Assembly (NCBI GenBank): GCA_020050835.1
Contig: JAGVKB010000091.1
Location: forward strand, 1-57,900
Reading direction: 5' to 3'
DNA from: Candidatus Obscuribacterales bacterium
GTDB lineage: Bacteria; Cyanobacteriota; Vampirovibrionia; Obscuribacterales; Obscuribacteraceae
Length of the DNA stretch: 57,900 bases
Part shown: positions 33,714-42,436 of the stretch, in pieces
How positions within the stretch are numbered: position 1 is the first letter of the stretch
Layout: each line of letters opens with the position of its first letter
The notes under the pieces: generated by a model
Database searches by the model: none
Told to the model about the DNA's origin: nothing
What the model saw: only the letters and a program-made list of their open reading frames with translations
Program-made: the position numbers and the translations under genes

Positions 33714-34079
33714 TCCTGAAATATCAAGTACCTCCCCACCAAAATGGCAAGACTAATTATATCAGCGAGCAAAAACCAATCTCTGGCTTTTGCTCGCTGC
33801 ACCGAAGATAGTGGCACTGATGAAGCGATCTGGGTAATCGGTGACTGCGTTACCCACCTCTCATGTACCACGCCAGGCCGATAGGAAATGAGACGCATGG
33901 AAGCTACGCCGGTAGCTGTCTTGAGCCAGGAAAGTACCCGGTCGCGATTCGTTTTCAACAACTTTAGTTGGTTAGTTTACCGGTCTCAATTTAAATGTCC
34001 GCATTAGAAACGCCATGCTAGGATAATTCAATGGGACACGCCAAACAAGCTGAAAAAACACAGAGCAGGCTACTTTTAC
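33714..34079. other. Divergent intergenic region, no gene seen
   Basis: 366 bases between the secreted minus-strand protein and the membrane protein at 34080. Open frames here are shadows without ribosome sites. No repeats of note. Confidence 0.3.
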
Positions 34080-35180
34080 ATGCGCAATTCTGAAACTGAT
34101 ATCGCGACGAGAGTACGCAAAGAAATTGTTGAAATTACATCGAAGCCGGCTATAGCTGTAGGTCTTCTTCTTATCCTGCTCTTCCTGTGCTCTGTTCCGG
34201 TGTTTCTGTTCTTGCTCGTTCCGGTCGTGATTTTCTTGGTAATCCTCTACAAGATCGGAGCTGCCAACGATTCTAAAGCTCGTACGCTCGCTCGCTCTCA
34301 CCAGTCCGGTGCATCCGGTTTTGAAATGAGAGAGAGTATAGGACTCTCCGATTCGATGGTGTTGAACGATTGGGGAATCGTATACGTTAGCTCGAATAAG
34401 AAGTCGATCGAAATTCCTTGGAGTGACATCAAATCAGTAACCGAGACCGGTGTTGGTTACTGTGTATTTGATTTCGGGCAAGGGAAGCTCGAAATGGATC
34501 TGTCAATTCACCGTTATACGTTAATAGCAGACACCATTTACGAGCGAATTCCAGAGCGCACAGATTTCGACATAGATCCCGTAACAGGCACTTCCAGATT
34601 GCTTGAGAAGCTGCGCAGGAGTCCCTTTTGTTGGAATACGAAAAAGGGGCCTTTCATAGTGGACAATGATGGAATTGAATTCGGTACCAGGCGTCTCAAT
34701 TGGACTAATATTGAGAACGTGTCGGAATCAATTTTTGAAGGTGACGAGAGTCCAACCATCCGGCGTCTTACATTCGTCTCTGGAAATTCCCAGATTAGCC
34801 TAGAAGACCACATGATTAACGGACCCAATGAGATTCCTCGCTATACTACTTTCGATCGAGTAAAGCAGATTGTCTGCGAAAGAATTCCCAGACAGGCTAG
34901 ATATGAATTGCCTCCTTCAGCACCACGCAAACGGGCAGAGGCGGAGCTGGAAATGTGTCAGGATGCGGCGAAAGGAGCGCTGGCATTTGGGCTTCAAAGC
35001 GGCAAACTCGACTACGCTGAAAGTCTCTACAAGCCTATGCTAAAGCTCGTCGATAAGTATCAGCTTGACTATTTTGTACCTGCGCAGAACTTTTTGCAAG
35101 ACTATGCTGTGCTGTTGCGCAAAACCAATCAAGTCGAGCTAGCCCAGCAATTGGAAAGAAGAGTTAAGTCGATCAACTAG
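34080..35180 (+). CDS. Membrane protein with PH-like cytoplasmic domains, unknown function
   Basis: The protein has 366 residues; ATG 34080. A long hydrophobic hairpin at about 21-65 (AVGLLLILLFLCSVPVFLFLLVPVVIFLVI) is followed by a soluble region. Two similar segments (IGLSDSMVLNDWGIVYVSS, IEIPWSDIKSVTETGVG; then GIEFGTRRLNWTNIENVSES) each look like a strand-rich PH/bPH-type domain that might bind lipids or proteins at the membrane. The C-terminal 80 residues are helical (CQDAAKGALAFG, SLYKPMLKLVDKYQL). Unknown function. The next gene follows by 24 bases. Confidence 0.65.
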   Translation: MRNSETDIATRVRKEIVEITSKPAIAVGLLLILLFLCSVPVFLFLLVPVVIFLVILYKIGAANDSKARTLARSHQSGASGFEMRESIGLSDSMVLNDWGIVYVSSNKKSIEIPWSDIKSVTETGVGYCVFDFGQGKLEMDLSIHRYTLIADTIYERIPERTDFDIDPVTGTSRLLEKLRRSPFCWNTKKGPFIVDNDGIEFGTRRLNWTNIENVSESIFEGDESPTIRRLTFVSGNSQISLEDHMINGPNEIPRYTTFDRVKQIVCERIPRQARYELPPSAPRKRAEAELEMCQDAAKGALAFGLQSGKLDYAESLYKPMLKLVDKYQLDYFVPAQNFLQDYAVLLRKTNQVELAQQLERRVKSIN

Positions 35181-35204
35181 CTGCAGTTACAGGAGGCAAG
35201 ACTT

Positions 35205-35426
35205 ATGGCGCAATGTTATCGATGTGTCGGTACCACAAAGGTTAACTGTGACAGTTGCTCGGCGTCGAAACAAGTGCAATGCCCTGCTTGCTGCGGCAAA
35301 GGAGCGGTTGGTAATGAGGTCTGCCAAACTTGCTATGGTGCCCTGAAGATACAGTGCAGTGCTTGTGGTGGGTGGGGACGAGTAAGCTGCCCACTATGCT
35401 ATGGTTCTGGTGTAATCAGCAGTTAA
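35205..35426 (+). CDS. Small DnaJ-type zinc-finger protein
   Basis: The protein has 73 residues; ATG 35205 with perfect AGGAGG 9 bases upstream. Repeated CxxC-x-GxG-like knuckles: CYRC, CDSC, CPACCGKG, CQTCYG, CSACGGWG, CPLCYGSG. DnaJ has four CxxCxGxG repeats, and this peptide is essentially that domain alone. Probably binds two Zn ions and unfolded proteins or a partner. DnaJ J-domain and substrate domains are absent. It sits directly behind the membrane protein at 34080 and likely in its operon. Confidence 0.85.
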   Translation: MAQCYRCVGTTKVNCDSCSASKQVQCPACCGKGAVGNEVCQTCYGALKIQCSACGGWGRVSCPLCYGSGVISS

Positions 35427-35601
35427 GCTTTGGTGGCAAGACTTGGTGAAACAACTAGAGGCTGAGCCTAACGAGAGGACTGGTGCGTCAGCTATGTGTA
35501 TCAAGACAGACGAAACGACAACATCTTTAACCGGTATCGTCCGCTGTAGTCTAATCGATGGTGATTGCGTGGACAGCCAGCAATAGTACAAGTTAACCTC
35601 T

Positions 35602-35787
35602 CTACTCTTGCGCTGCTCTAGCTTCAAAGGAAGTTACGGACCCATCGTCCGCGTCATAGGACACCGCAATTGGATTGCAGCAAACCTCACAGTCTTCGAC
35701 GTACGATTGTGGGCCGACCGTAAGATCTAGAAGCATTGAAATTGATTGCCAGCAATATGGACAGGTGAAGGCGTATTCTTCTAACAT
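35602..35787 (-). CDS. CPxCG-type cysteine-rich small protein
   Basis: The protein has 61 residues; ATG 35787. Motifs: [14 protein letters not shown] near the N-terminus and [18 protein letters not shown]. The spacing fits the widespread 'CPXCG motif-containing cysteine-rich protein' family, here with Trp after the second Cys instead of Gly. Likely Zn-binding; function unknown. Convergent with the DnaJ-type zinc-finger gene. Confidence 0.85.
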   Translation of the reverse strand: MLEEYAFTCPYCWQSISMLLDLTVGPQSYVEDCEVCCNPIAVSYDADDGSVTSFEARAAQE

Positions 35788-36178
35788 TTTGAATTGGCCC
35801 GTTTTAGGTCTGTTTAGCTCGCTCAGTTGTGCGTGTGCTTGATACCCTCGTGTGCTGACACAACTCTATCAAAGCACGAACAAAAGGCAAAGAATTGGAG
35901 GCATGGCGGGCACCGATTCAACGACGATCTCGTGCCGGCTGCTTTGTTCTCTTTATAAATCTTCCCATTCTCAATGCGCGTAGAGAATAGTTAACTTCAT
36001 CGCCTGGATGTTCGACCTGCGCACTGGGATGGGCTGAGCCTCGGTGATCCAATGACGCTTCAATGAAAAAATCTCCCTGGATATACATTCCAGCTCTGGG
36101 TCACGTAAGAATATGGAACTGCGGTTCATAATCCCCGTCATCTTAACGAGATTCTAGAAAATCGGAGGAATTTCAATA
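35788..36178. other. Intergenic region, no gene seen
   Basis: 391 bases between divergent genes. Only the ribosome site GGAGGA of the next gene is evident. No repeats or motifs recognised. Confidence 0.3.
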
Positions 36179-36607
36179 ATGGAAAACAAAGTGTTTTTTG
36201 GAAGATTACTGCTTGGAGTGACCTTGCTACTCGGTAGCACAGTTTCTACTCCCGCTATGGCAGGCGGGGACGAGAATTGGAAGGAACTAAATCGGCAAGC
36301 AGTTCAAATGTACATGAACAATCAAGCCGTGGCACAGCAGATGGCTCAGGACCAGTTGATGCTTCAACAGCAGCAAGCTGCAACGGCAGCACAGGTATCA
36401 GCATATAATGCCCAACAGCAAGCCTACATCAATTCCAGACCTACACATCATCGGTACAACAATAGTCATGCTTCCCGTTTCGACCGGAATCAGAAGTACA
36501 ACAGAAACAACTACAGAAACAACTATGGCAGCAGGAAGCACCAGCAGGATCGTGTGTATTTAGATCAACGCATCGACTGGAGTGACCCATATAATCGAAG
36601 CTACTAG
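36179..36607 (+). CDS. Small secreted Gln/Asn/Tyr/Arg-rich protein 1
   Basis: The protein has 142 residues; ATG 36179 with GGAGGA. Signal peptide MENKVFFGRLLLGVTLLLG...AMAGG. A mid-region of Gln/Met/Ala helix (QQMAQDQLMLQQQQAATAA) could form a coiled coil. The C-terminal half is Asn/Tyr/Arg/His-rich (YNRNNYRNNYG). No family recognised. It shares signal peptide, size and Asn/Tyr/Arg-rich composition with the protein at 38442. Confidence 0.7.
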   Translation: MENKVFFGRLLLGVTLLLGSTVSTPAMAGGDENWKELNRQAVQMYMNNQAVAQQMAQDQLMLQQQQAATAAQVSAYNAQQQAYINSRPTHHRYNNSHASRFDRNQKYNRNNYRNNYGSRKHQQDRVYLDQRIDWSDPYNRSY

Positions 36608-36819
36608 ACAAGAGTGCTTTTATGTCCTGGTTAACCGTTTACTGTTCACCCTTGCTGAGGACTCTGCCTTTGCCTTCAGTTCACTCAATCGGAGCAATTT
36701 CCTATAGACATTGTTTGTGTCCATTCTGCTTCGGCTGTCTGAACAGAAGTCTCTGGCAGCACGGCTAAGCGAATAGATAGCCTACCCGCAAACAAGTCTG
36801 GTCTTTCACTCAGCTGCCC

Positions 36820-38100
36820 TCACTTGGGCTCGCTGGTCTTTCTCGCGGCTGCGACTGAATCGGATGAGCTCGCGGCATTCAGTCTTTTGTTAATTTCCGG
36901 CAGTGCCTTTCTTGTTGCTGCCGCTCCAGAAATTATAGCTTTCCGCACATCATCGGCGCGCCCATCAAGCACAGGCAATCCGCTGACGTCAGGATTGATA
37001 ATTACATCCGCAAATGGGAGTTGCCGTGCATCGGCAACTGCAAGCATTACATCTCCCAAGCGTCCGACAATGCCTTTGATGTGCTGAAAGCGTTTTGCCG
37101 GCAGCTTCCTCAGTGGTTCATCCACTAGCACCGCAATGACAATGGTGGCACCGGTATCGCGTGCTGCCGATGCGGGCAGATTCGCTCGTAATCCACCGTC
37201 TACGTACACCTTGTCACCAATTGCCACCGGTTGAAGCAGTGGCGGAATCGTAGAACTTGCACGAATTGCTGTCGAGAGCTTGCCGTCGCTTATCCGGTAG
37301 GCCTTACCATCGATAAGGTTGGTAGCCACCGCAGAAAACGGTATTGGAGTATCTTCAACATTCTCAATACCCTTCGGCAATTGCCTTTCCAAGAACTGAC
37401 CGAACTTCTTGCCTGTCCAGAGACCAGCATAGTGTTTCTTGAATGGATGCATCAGTTTCTCAAGCGGAGCTATTAGAAGCTTCGGAGGGATCATTCCAGG
37501 CAAGTATGCTTTACGAAGCGAACCATCTAAGATGAACTTCTCAATGTCGTTTAGTGGAACCCCGGCTGCATACAAACCACCGACGATAGCACCCATGCTG
37601 TTACCGACAATGTAGTCAATCGGAATACCTGCCTCCTGCAAGACTCTTAGTACCCCAATGTGAGCAGCGCCTCTAGCTCCGCCGCCACCCAGGGCCAGGG
37701 CGATCGTAGCGCGGTGTACTTCCCTGACTGAGGGAACCTTGCACTCATCAGCAGGATTGTCCCTGCCAACGGTTGTAGCTGCTCTTGAGGCTTCCTGTTT
37801 CTGCTTCGTGTTTACCATCACATTGCCAGGTCCACTCGGACTTAGAGCATTTTCTTTGTCCGCTTGCAGGCTGTCTTCAATCTGCCGCTCTGCTGCCTTT
37901 TCGACCGTCTTGGTTGGCGGTTCCATATTCGGAATGTCAAAGATCGGAAGCTCATCTATAACGTGGGCGTCCTTGGCTCGAGTGACAGCAGATTCAGCTA
38001 GCGACGGAAGATCTTGTGCAACCGACATCGTACCGGCAATCAGGCTGACCAGTAGTGTACCTTTCGATACAAGTAATAGTTTGCGAACGCAGAACACCAT
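36820..38100 (-). CDS. Patatin-like phospholipase 2 (NTE/RssA-type), exported
   Basis: The protein has 426 residues; ATG 38100. An N-terminal hydrophobic segment (LLLVSKGTLLVSLIAGTMS) suggests a signal peptide. A polar linker of about 90 residues precedes the patatin domain: oxyanion loop GGGGARGAAH, Ser elbow GNSMGAIVGG, Asp in DGGLRANLPA. This domain spans about residues 130-400. It hydrolyses ester bonds of phospholipids or lipoproteins in the envelope (inferred from family). The linker and export signal separate it from the cytosolic patatin at 31220. Confidence 0.9.
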   Translation of the reverse strand: MVFCVRKLLLVSKGTLLVSLIAGTMSVAQDLPSLAESAVTRAKDAHVIDELPIFDIPNMEPPTKTVEKAAERQIEDSLQADKENALSPSGPGNVMVNTKQKQEASRAATTVGRDNPADECKVPSVREVHRATIALALGGGGARGAAHIGVLRVLQEAGIPIDYIVGNSMGAIVGGLYAAGVPLNDIEKFILDGSLRKAYLPGMIPPKLLIAPLEKLMHPFKKHYAGLWTGKKFGQFLERQLPKGIENVEDTPIPFSAVATNLIDGKAYRISDGKLSTAIRASSTIPPLLQPVAIGDKVYVDGGLRANLPASAARDTGATIVIAVLVDEPLRKLPAKRFQHIKGIVGRLGDVMLAVADARQLPFADVIINPDVSGLPVLDGRADDVRKAIISGAAATRKALPEINKRLNAASSSDSVAAARKTSEPK

Positions 38101-38441
38101 TTAGACAGCCACATTGTGAACTGGAAAGTATTTGGGTCTTACTCTCTCATTAGATTCTATGCAAGGTGAAATCTATGTGAAACTCGATTCAAGGTAGCGA
38201 TATTTGAAACGAACCTTTGCTCCAGAGCATATATAAGGATTACACGATCGCAGCCGAGTTTGGAACGGGACCTTTGAAGTGCCTATCTGTCTGTGTCTAC
38301 GAAGCTTTAACTACTTGCTGAGTGACATCTCTGTGTTCTCTTAGAAGCGGCCCATGGTATTGATGTTCACTCAGCTTTAACATCCACTTCCGATACTGAA
38401 AGTAAGCGCACAACACTTTTAACATTTCCATAGGGAGAATT
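38101..38441. other. Divergent intergenic region, no gene seen
   Basis: 341 bases between the patatin (minus) and small basic protein (plus). The plus-strand ribosome site AGGGAGAA precedes ATG 38442. No further motif stood out. Confidence 0.3.
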
Positions 38442-38948
38442 ATGAAGATTGCAATACTTGCGAAAGTAATGGTCGGCATGGCCTTGCTCTGTATCTCTGC
38501 ACCGGCAGCCATTTCTGATGACAATGATCGGCGATGGGGTAATGATAATAACCGTCGGCACGGATACAGACACTCTGACAGACAATATCGCTCAGACAAT
38601 AACTGGAACCGTAATCACTACACAAATCGATCGACGCGTAATTGGCAACAGAGGCAGATAAAAATTGCCAATAGAAACAATAATGGCTGGAACTGGGACC
38701 AACATAACTGGAACGATCAAAGAGCTAGATTGAGACAAAATTGGCGAAGAAGAGACAACAACCGGCTTTCCGCGGTCCAACAGCAGCAGCTTGATGGCCA
38801 GATGAGACAACAGTGGCTCCAGTATCACAACAACAACTGGAAGGGAAATTACAGCTGGGATCAATACTCCGATCCCCAGTTCTTAGATTACGTCCATACT
38901 CGCAATCCATCCATGCTAATGTCAATTCGGAACTCGTTGGGATTCTAG
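38442..38948 (+). CDS. Small secreted Asn/Arg/Trp/Gln-rich protein 2
   Basis: The protein has 168 residues; ATG 38442 with AGGGAGAA. Signal peptide MKIAILAKVMVGMALLCISAPAA. The mature part is nearly low-complexity: Arg, Asn, Trp, Gln, His (DRRWGNDNNRR, WNRNHYTNRSTRNWQQRQ, WDQHNWNDQRARLRQNWRR). It is highly basic and aromatic and ends DPQFLDYVHTRNP, an ordinary segment. No family recognised. A periplasmic or extracellular polyanion-binding or scaffold role is a guess. A strong hairpin follows 10 bases after the stop. Confidence 0.7.
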   Translation: MKIAILAKVMVGMALLCISAPAAISDDNDRRWGNDNNRRHGYRHSDRQYRSDNNWNRNHYTNRSTRNWQQRQIKIANRNNNGWNWDQHNWNDQRARLRQNWRRRDNNRLSAVQQQQLDGQMRQQWLQYHNNNWKGNYSWDQYSDPQFLDYVHTRNPSMLMSIRNSLGF

Positions 38949-38957
38949 GTCAGAAAA

Positions 38958-39000
38958 GTAATCGCGAGTGGCATTATTTGACTATGCCACTCGCAATTAC
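38958..39000 (+). terminator. Hairpin after the small basic protein gene
   Basis: GTAAT-C-GCGAGTGGCAT (38958-38974) pairs with ATGCCACTCGC-A-ATTAC (38984-39000); 16 of 17 pairs match, loop of 9. It starts 10 bases after the stop codon. The 3' side has no clean U-tract (TTGGG), so strength is uncertain. The rest of the 351-base gap to 39300 shows no gene. Confidence 0.65.
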
Positions 39001-39299
39001 TTGGGGACCGAATCGTTTCTTCGCGAACTCACTGACCGATTTCGATCGCCTTGACCTTGAATCAGTCTGAGATTCTGCCCGCGGTCGAACAACAGTGCAG
39101 CCGCTTGGGCGTCAAGAGTGAGTCGTTATCCGACATCAGAGGTCCAGCTCAGAATCGGTTAGCACTGCGTCATTGCTACAGAACTGTTATGATGACAATA
39201 GATGAGGCTGCTTAGCGCGTCACCAGTCTTGAACTATTGGTTAAAGCTGTCGTTTATTGCTCCTGGTCTGGTAGTTACCAATTGCCTGTAGTGATTTCA

Positions 39300-39722
39300 A
39301 TGGTTACTTTATTGACTTTGCTAGAACATTCTGAAGCTAGAGATGTGTCAGCCAAACAACTTGCAGAGCATCATAGTACGCCTGCCAGCACTTTGAGTCA
39401 GCTAGCAAAATGTTGCGATGTGGCGGTACGCATGGCGGTCGCCGACAATCGAAACACCTCAGTTGATACCCTCATGCGCCTTACTGCCGACACGAACGCG
39501 GATCTCAGGTACGGTGTCGCAGAGAATCACAATATTCATCAATCGGTGCTGCTTGCTCTGCTTGAAGATACTAATCCTTATGTAGCCCAAAGGGCAGGGA
39601 AAACTTTAGCGCGACTCGCTGTCAATTCCGCCTCATCGCGTCCTAAGCTGATCCTGTTGGTCGATGGGCATCGATTCAAACTGCCGGAGAATCAACTTAA
39701 CTGCCCCCGAACTCTCGTTTGA
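39300..39722 (+). CDS. LRV-type repeat protein (paralogue of the 53412 repeat region)
   Basis: The protein has 140 residues; ATG 39300 (a TTG at 39237 would add an unlikely extension; ribosome site weak). Four units of about 24 residues: ...STPASTLSQLAKCCDVAVRMAVADNRNT..., DTLMRLTADTNADLRYGVAENHNI..., LLALLEDTNPYVAQRAGKTLARL. The pattern 'A-N-x-x-T-x-x-x-L-x-x-L-x-x-D-x-x-x-x-V-R-x-x-V-A' is the leucine-rich-repeat variant (LRV), which forms a helical solenoid for protein or nucleic-acid contacts. It matches the middle part of 53412-54179. Function unknown. Confidence 0.75.
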   Translation: MVTLLTLLEHSEARDVSAKQLAEHHSTPASTLSQLAKCCDVAVRMAVADNRNTSVDTLMRLTADTNADLRYGVAENHNIHQSVLLALLEDTNPYVAQRAGKTLARLAVNSASSRPKLILLVDGHRFKLPENQLNCPRTLV

Positions 39723-40168
39723 CGAATCCAGCGCAAGACAACCTGGCATTTGTCTGAAGATTTCTGCAGTGTGGCTTGGTATCACAAGTTAGAAGCAGTA
39801 GCCTCACAACCAGTCTGACACTGCGTGTTTGGTGTGTCGAGAACTCACGATTGGCAATACAATTAACTATTCTGCGAATCTGTTGTGACGACTAATCTCC
39901 GGGGTATCAGGACTATGACCCAAGAAGATATGTGGTTTGCATGTGGAAAACGTGTCTACAATGGCCGCAGATAAGGAACCAAAGCGTGCGCCGTAGATCG
40001 AGCATCTGCTGGAGTGGCCGTTATCTGTACTTAGTCTGCTGAATTATCGGTGATTGCCGCTTTCCTGCGACAGCTGATTTTTGTGCAATAGATCGAATGT
40101 TAGGTACGATTTGGCTCAGAAATCGCCTGCAGCACCGTTTAGCCAATACAGTTTTACAGGTGAGCTTG
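39723..40168. other. Intergenic region, no supported gene
   Basis: 446 bases. A 19-codon frame begins at ATG 39915 with a weak ribosome site; too short to call. Open frame shadows belong to the next gene. Confidence 0.3.
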
Positions 40169-40897
40169 ATGAAAATCCGGAAGTCTTTGCTGACCACCAT
40201 TACGGTGGCAGTAGGTCTTTACTCGTTCTCATTCCAACCAGCGCTTGCGATCTTGCTCCAGGGATACCTGGAGTGTACAAACACAGCGAAGCCAATTGCA
40301 GCGTACGAATGCAATGGAGTGTCGGCCAAATGCGGCTCAATGTCGAATCCGATATCGAAAGGCAATACCGCTCGAGGGAAGTTGTCTCGAGCCAGCGCAT
40401 CCATACGCAAAGGGATATCACAGTGCCTAGTGTCATGCCCATCTACAAACGTGAGCACAACGAGTTCCTATCCTCGACTATTTGAAGGTATATGGCAGTG
40501 CACAACGATTGTTACGGCGTCGTCAGTAGCGGCGATCAATGTTGGCACATGCATATCCTCTGTCGTTTCCTTCTTTCGGAGTAGCGATGACACAACCTGC
40601 GCTCACTTCTATCAACCAGGCTGGACAGAAGCGAGGGCGTCTGTAACGCGCTTGAGCAAGATTGAAGCACGAGGTAACAGAACCAACTACTTCGGACGCA
40701 GTGGTCTTCAATCAACGTGGGTAGCTCGCTCGCAGGATCACTTCAAGCAGGTCAACGCAACTTCGATTTATGGTGAAAGCTTTATTGAGCAGTACACAAA
40801 TTACGGGTTGGCAGGGCAATACCGGACCAGTTCAAGACTGAGCAGGCTCATGACGCCAGGAAATTCATTTGACCAGCCACATTCTGATGGAAAGTAG
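40169..40897 (+). CDS. Secreted protein of unknown function; middle part with possible second coding frame
   Basis: The protein has 242 residues; ATG 40169 with AGGTGAG. Signal peptide KIRKSLLTTITVAVGLY...PALA. The C-terminal part contains YPRLFEGIWQCTTIVTAS, then YQPGWTEARASVTRLS, and SFIEQYTNYGLAGQYRTSS. It reads as a beta-rich secreted domain ('GxW-C-T-V-T' opening, 'QPGWTEA' centre). In the middle (about 40255-40480) the other plus-strand frame has an equally protein-like composition, so a pair of frameshifts or an overlap cannot be excluded. Family not named with certainty. Confidence 0.6.
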   Translation: MKIRKSLLTTITVAVGLYSFSFQPALAILLQGYLECTNTAKPIAAYECNGVSAKCGSMSNPISKGNTARGKLSRASASIRKGISQCLVSCPSTNVSTTSSYPRLFEGIWQCTTIVTASSVAAINVGTCISSVVSFFRSSDDTTCAHFYQPGWTEARASVTRLSKIEARGNRTNYFGRSGLQSTWVARSQDHFKQVNATSIYGESFIEQYTNYGLAGQYRTSSRLSRLMTPGNSFDQPHSDGK

Positions 40898-41027
40898 GGG
40901 GCGACACGGCGGAACGAAATCGTCAGCAAAGATCGTTGGTAACGATCATGCGGTGACGAATGATTTGCCGTGTCGACCGGCAAAGTCTACCTCGGTCGAT
41001 CAAGATTGTGATCCAGTAGTGGCACTT

Positions 41028-41225
41028 CTAGATGCTTTTCACAAACTCGTCTAATTGTTTTTCCGCTTCTTCTTTGCTCTGACCGTAATGCTTTTGCAGT
41101 CGACCCATCAGCTCCTCTTTCTTACCGTCAATCTGCATGAAGTCATCATCGGTAAGTTTGCCCCACTTAGACTTGGCCTTTCCTGCGAATGCTTTCCAGT
41201 CGCCCTTTATTTCATCCCAATTCAT
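41028..41225 (-). CDS. CsbD-family stress protein
   Basis: The protein has 65 residues; ATG 41225 with GAAAGGAGA upstream. The entire sequence fits CsbD: MNWDEIKGDWKAFAGKAKSK, GKLTDDDFMQIDGKKEEL, GRLQKHYGQSKEEAEKQLDEF. CsbD-like proteins are small helical proteins induced by general stress; biochemical role unknown. It lies 69 bases behind the dehydrogenase of the ADO-like operon on the same strand and could be co-transcribed. A truncated CsbD head is also fused to the protein at 53412. Confidence 0.92.
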   Translation of the reverse strand: MNWDEIKGDWKAFAGKAKSKWGKLTDDDFMQIDGKKEELMGRLQKHYGQSKEEAEKQLDEFVKSI

Positions 41226-41294
41226 CTGCTTTCTCCTTTCACTAGTAGTACTAACTGAAACAGTAATCCTACCTGACCGATCTCAGGGTAGTCC

Positions 41295-42434
41295 CTATGA
41301 TCCAAGCGCTGCAAACGGCTCTGCAGTTTTCGCTAAAAAGGCATTGATACGCGGTGACTGGGCGATGAAACGTTCCTGACAGATACGTACAGTATCGAGC
41401 GTTGCATCTCTCAATTCAAGCCCGGTAGCGCGAAGATTATCCAGAGCAGTAGTTTGAAACCGCCAATGATGTCCGGCAATATCCATATTGACCGACGTGA
41501 ACTCCAACCACATCCTCATCCGGCGATCGAGCTCCTGGAGCGGAACTTCGCTGAGGCGATCGTAGTAATGAACTTCGCATGGTCGACTCCAACCCTCCAG
41601 CCAGCAACTGGTGATGTCCCGCACTGTTGGCAGTGTTTCGTGTCGGGATACCAGATGAATGATCGAGTCGTCAGGAAGGTAGTGGTAGGCAGCTAGAAAT
41701 GCAGTCGTAAAAGCGTCCTGGTGAATGATAGGAAGTTTTACTGCTGGTGCGATGAGATGCATCACTGGTCTGTAGCGATCGGATAGAAACTTCTCAAAGG
41801 CCGACCAGAGCTGGTAGAGTCCATATGGTCTTCCGGAATATCGTCCACTGCGACTGTCGCCAACCACCACACTCGGTCTGATGATCAGGAATGGAAGCGA
41901 GCTACTGGATACTAACGCCTCCGCCTCGCGCTTCGAACGGGTGTATTCGGTTGGATCTGATTCGGGCGAAGGGTGCAGTGTTTCGCAGACAAGCTTGTTA
42001 GTGAAGCCGCTGCTGAATGCTGTGGATAGATAGACAAACCGCCTGACATGCAAGCGTTGTCCTAATCTAATTAGCTCGGTCGTCAGATCGATATTACCTT
42101 CCTTAAGACTCTCTAGATCGTAATATTCGACCGATCCTGCGCAATGGATCACTTCGTTTACTGCCAGCTTGCAGAGCGCTGGATACAAGTTGTGAATATC
42201 ATCATTGCGTGGTAAATCAACTGTGATCAGCCGGTCGAAGTCAATGTCATCGGTGCGACGCTCCGCATTCAATTCCAATGTAAGCTTCTTCAGCACACTT
42301 TCGCGGGTATGTCCGTTCCGAATCGGAGCGACTATTCGGCGGCACCCTCCAGAAAGCAAGGCAGCAGCGACAAGCCCTCCGAGATTTCCACTGACTCCAG
42401 TCAACAGTATGCTGCCGTTCTCTGAACCGTTCAT
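41295..42434 (-). CDS. NAD(P)-dependent reductase of the thioester-reductase/FAR type (extended SDR)
   Basis: The protein has 379 residues; ATG 42434 lies two bases after the upstream stop codon, with its ribosome site (GGGAG) inside that gene, so it is translationally coupled. Dinucleotide-binding GVSGNLGG at residues about 12-19; active-site elements STAFSSGF (Ser/Thr) and Tyr-x3-Lys in EYTRSKREAEAL. IIRPSVVVGDSRSG is characteristic of NAD_binding_4 (male-sterility) reductases such as fatty acyl-CoA reductases and carboxylic-acid-reductase R domains. The C-terminal 100 residues differ from the Rossmann core. Expected reaction: acyl thioester to aldehyde (or alcohol) with NAD(P)H. Third gene of the operon. 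Confidence 0.8.
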   Translation of the reverse strand: MNGSENGSILLTGVSGNLGGLVAAALLSGGCRRIVAPIRNGHTRESVLKKLTLELNAERRTDDIDFDRLITVDLPRNDDIHNLYPALCKLAVNEVIHCAGSVEYYDLESLKEGNIDLTTELIRLGQRLHVRRFVYLSTAFSSGFTNKLVCETLHPSPESDPTEYTRSKREAEALVSSSSLPFLIIRPSVVVGDSRSGRYSGRPYGLYQLWSAFEKFLSDRYRPVMHLIAPAVKLPIIHQDAFTTAFLAAYHYLPDDSIIHLVSRHETLPTVRDITSCWLEGWSRPCEVHYYDRLSEVPLQELDRRMRMWLEFTSVNMDIAGHHWRFQTTALDNLRATGLELRDATLDTVRICQERFIAQSPRINAFLAKTAEPFAALGS

Positions 42435-42436
42435 TG

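Noticed and set aside
33518-33961. Minus-strand frame upstream of the secreted protein
   Set aside because: Mostly a frame-shadow of the 32982-33713 gene, without signal or ribosome site of its own.
40081-40485. Alternative 134-codon plus-strand frame
   Set aside because: Starts without a ribosome site or signal peptide and ends inside the annotated gene; kept only as a frameshift question.
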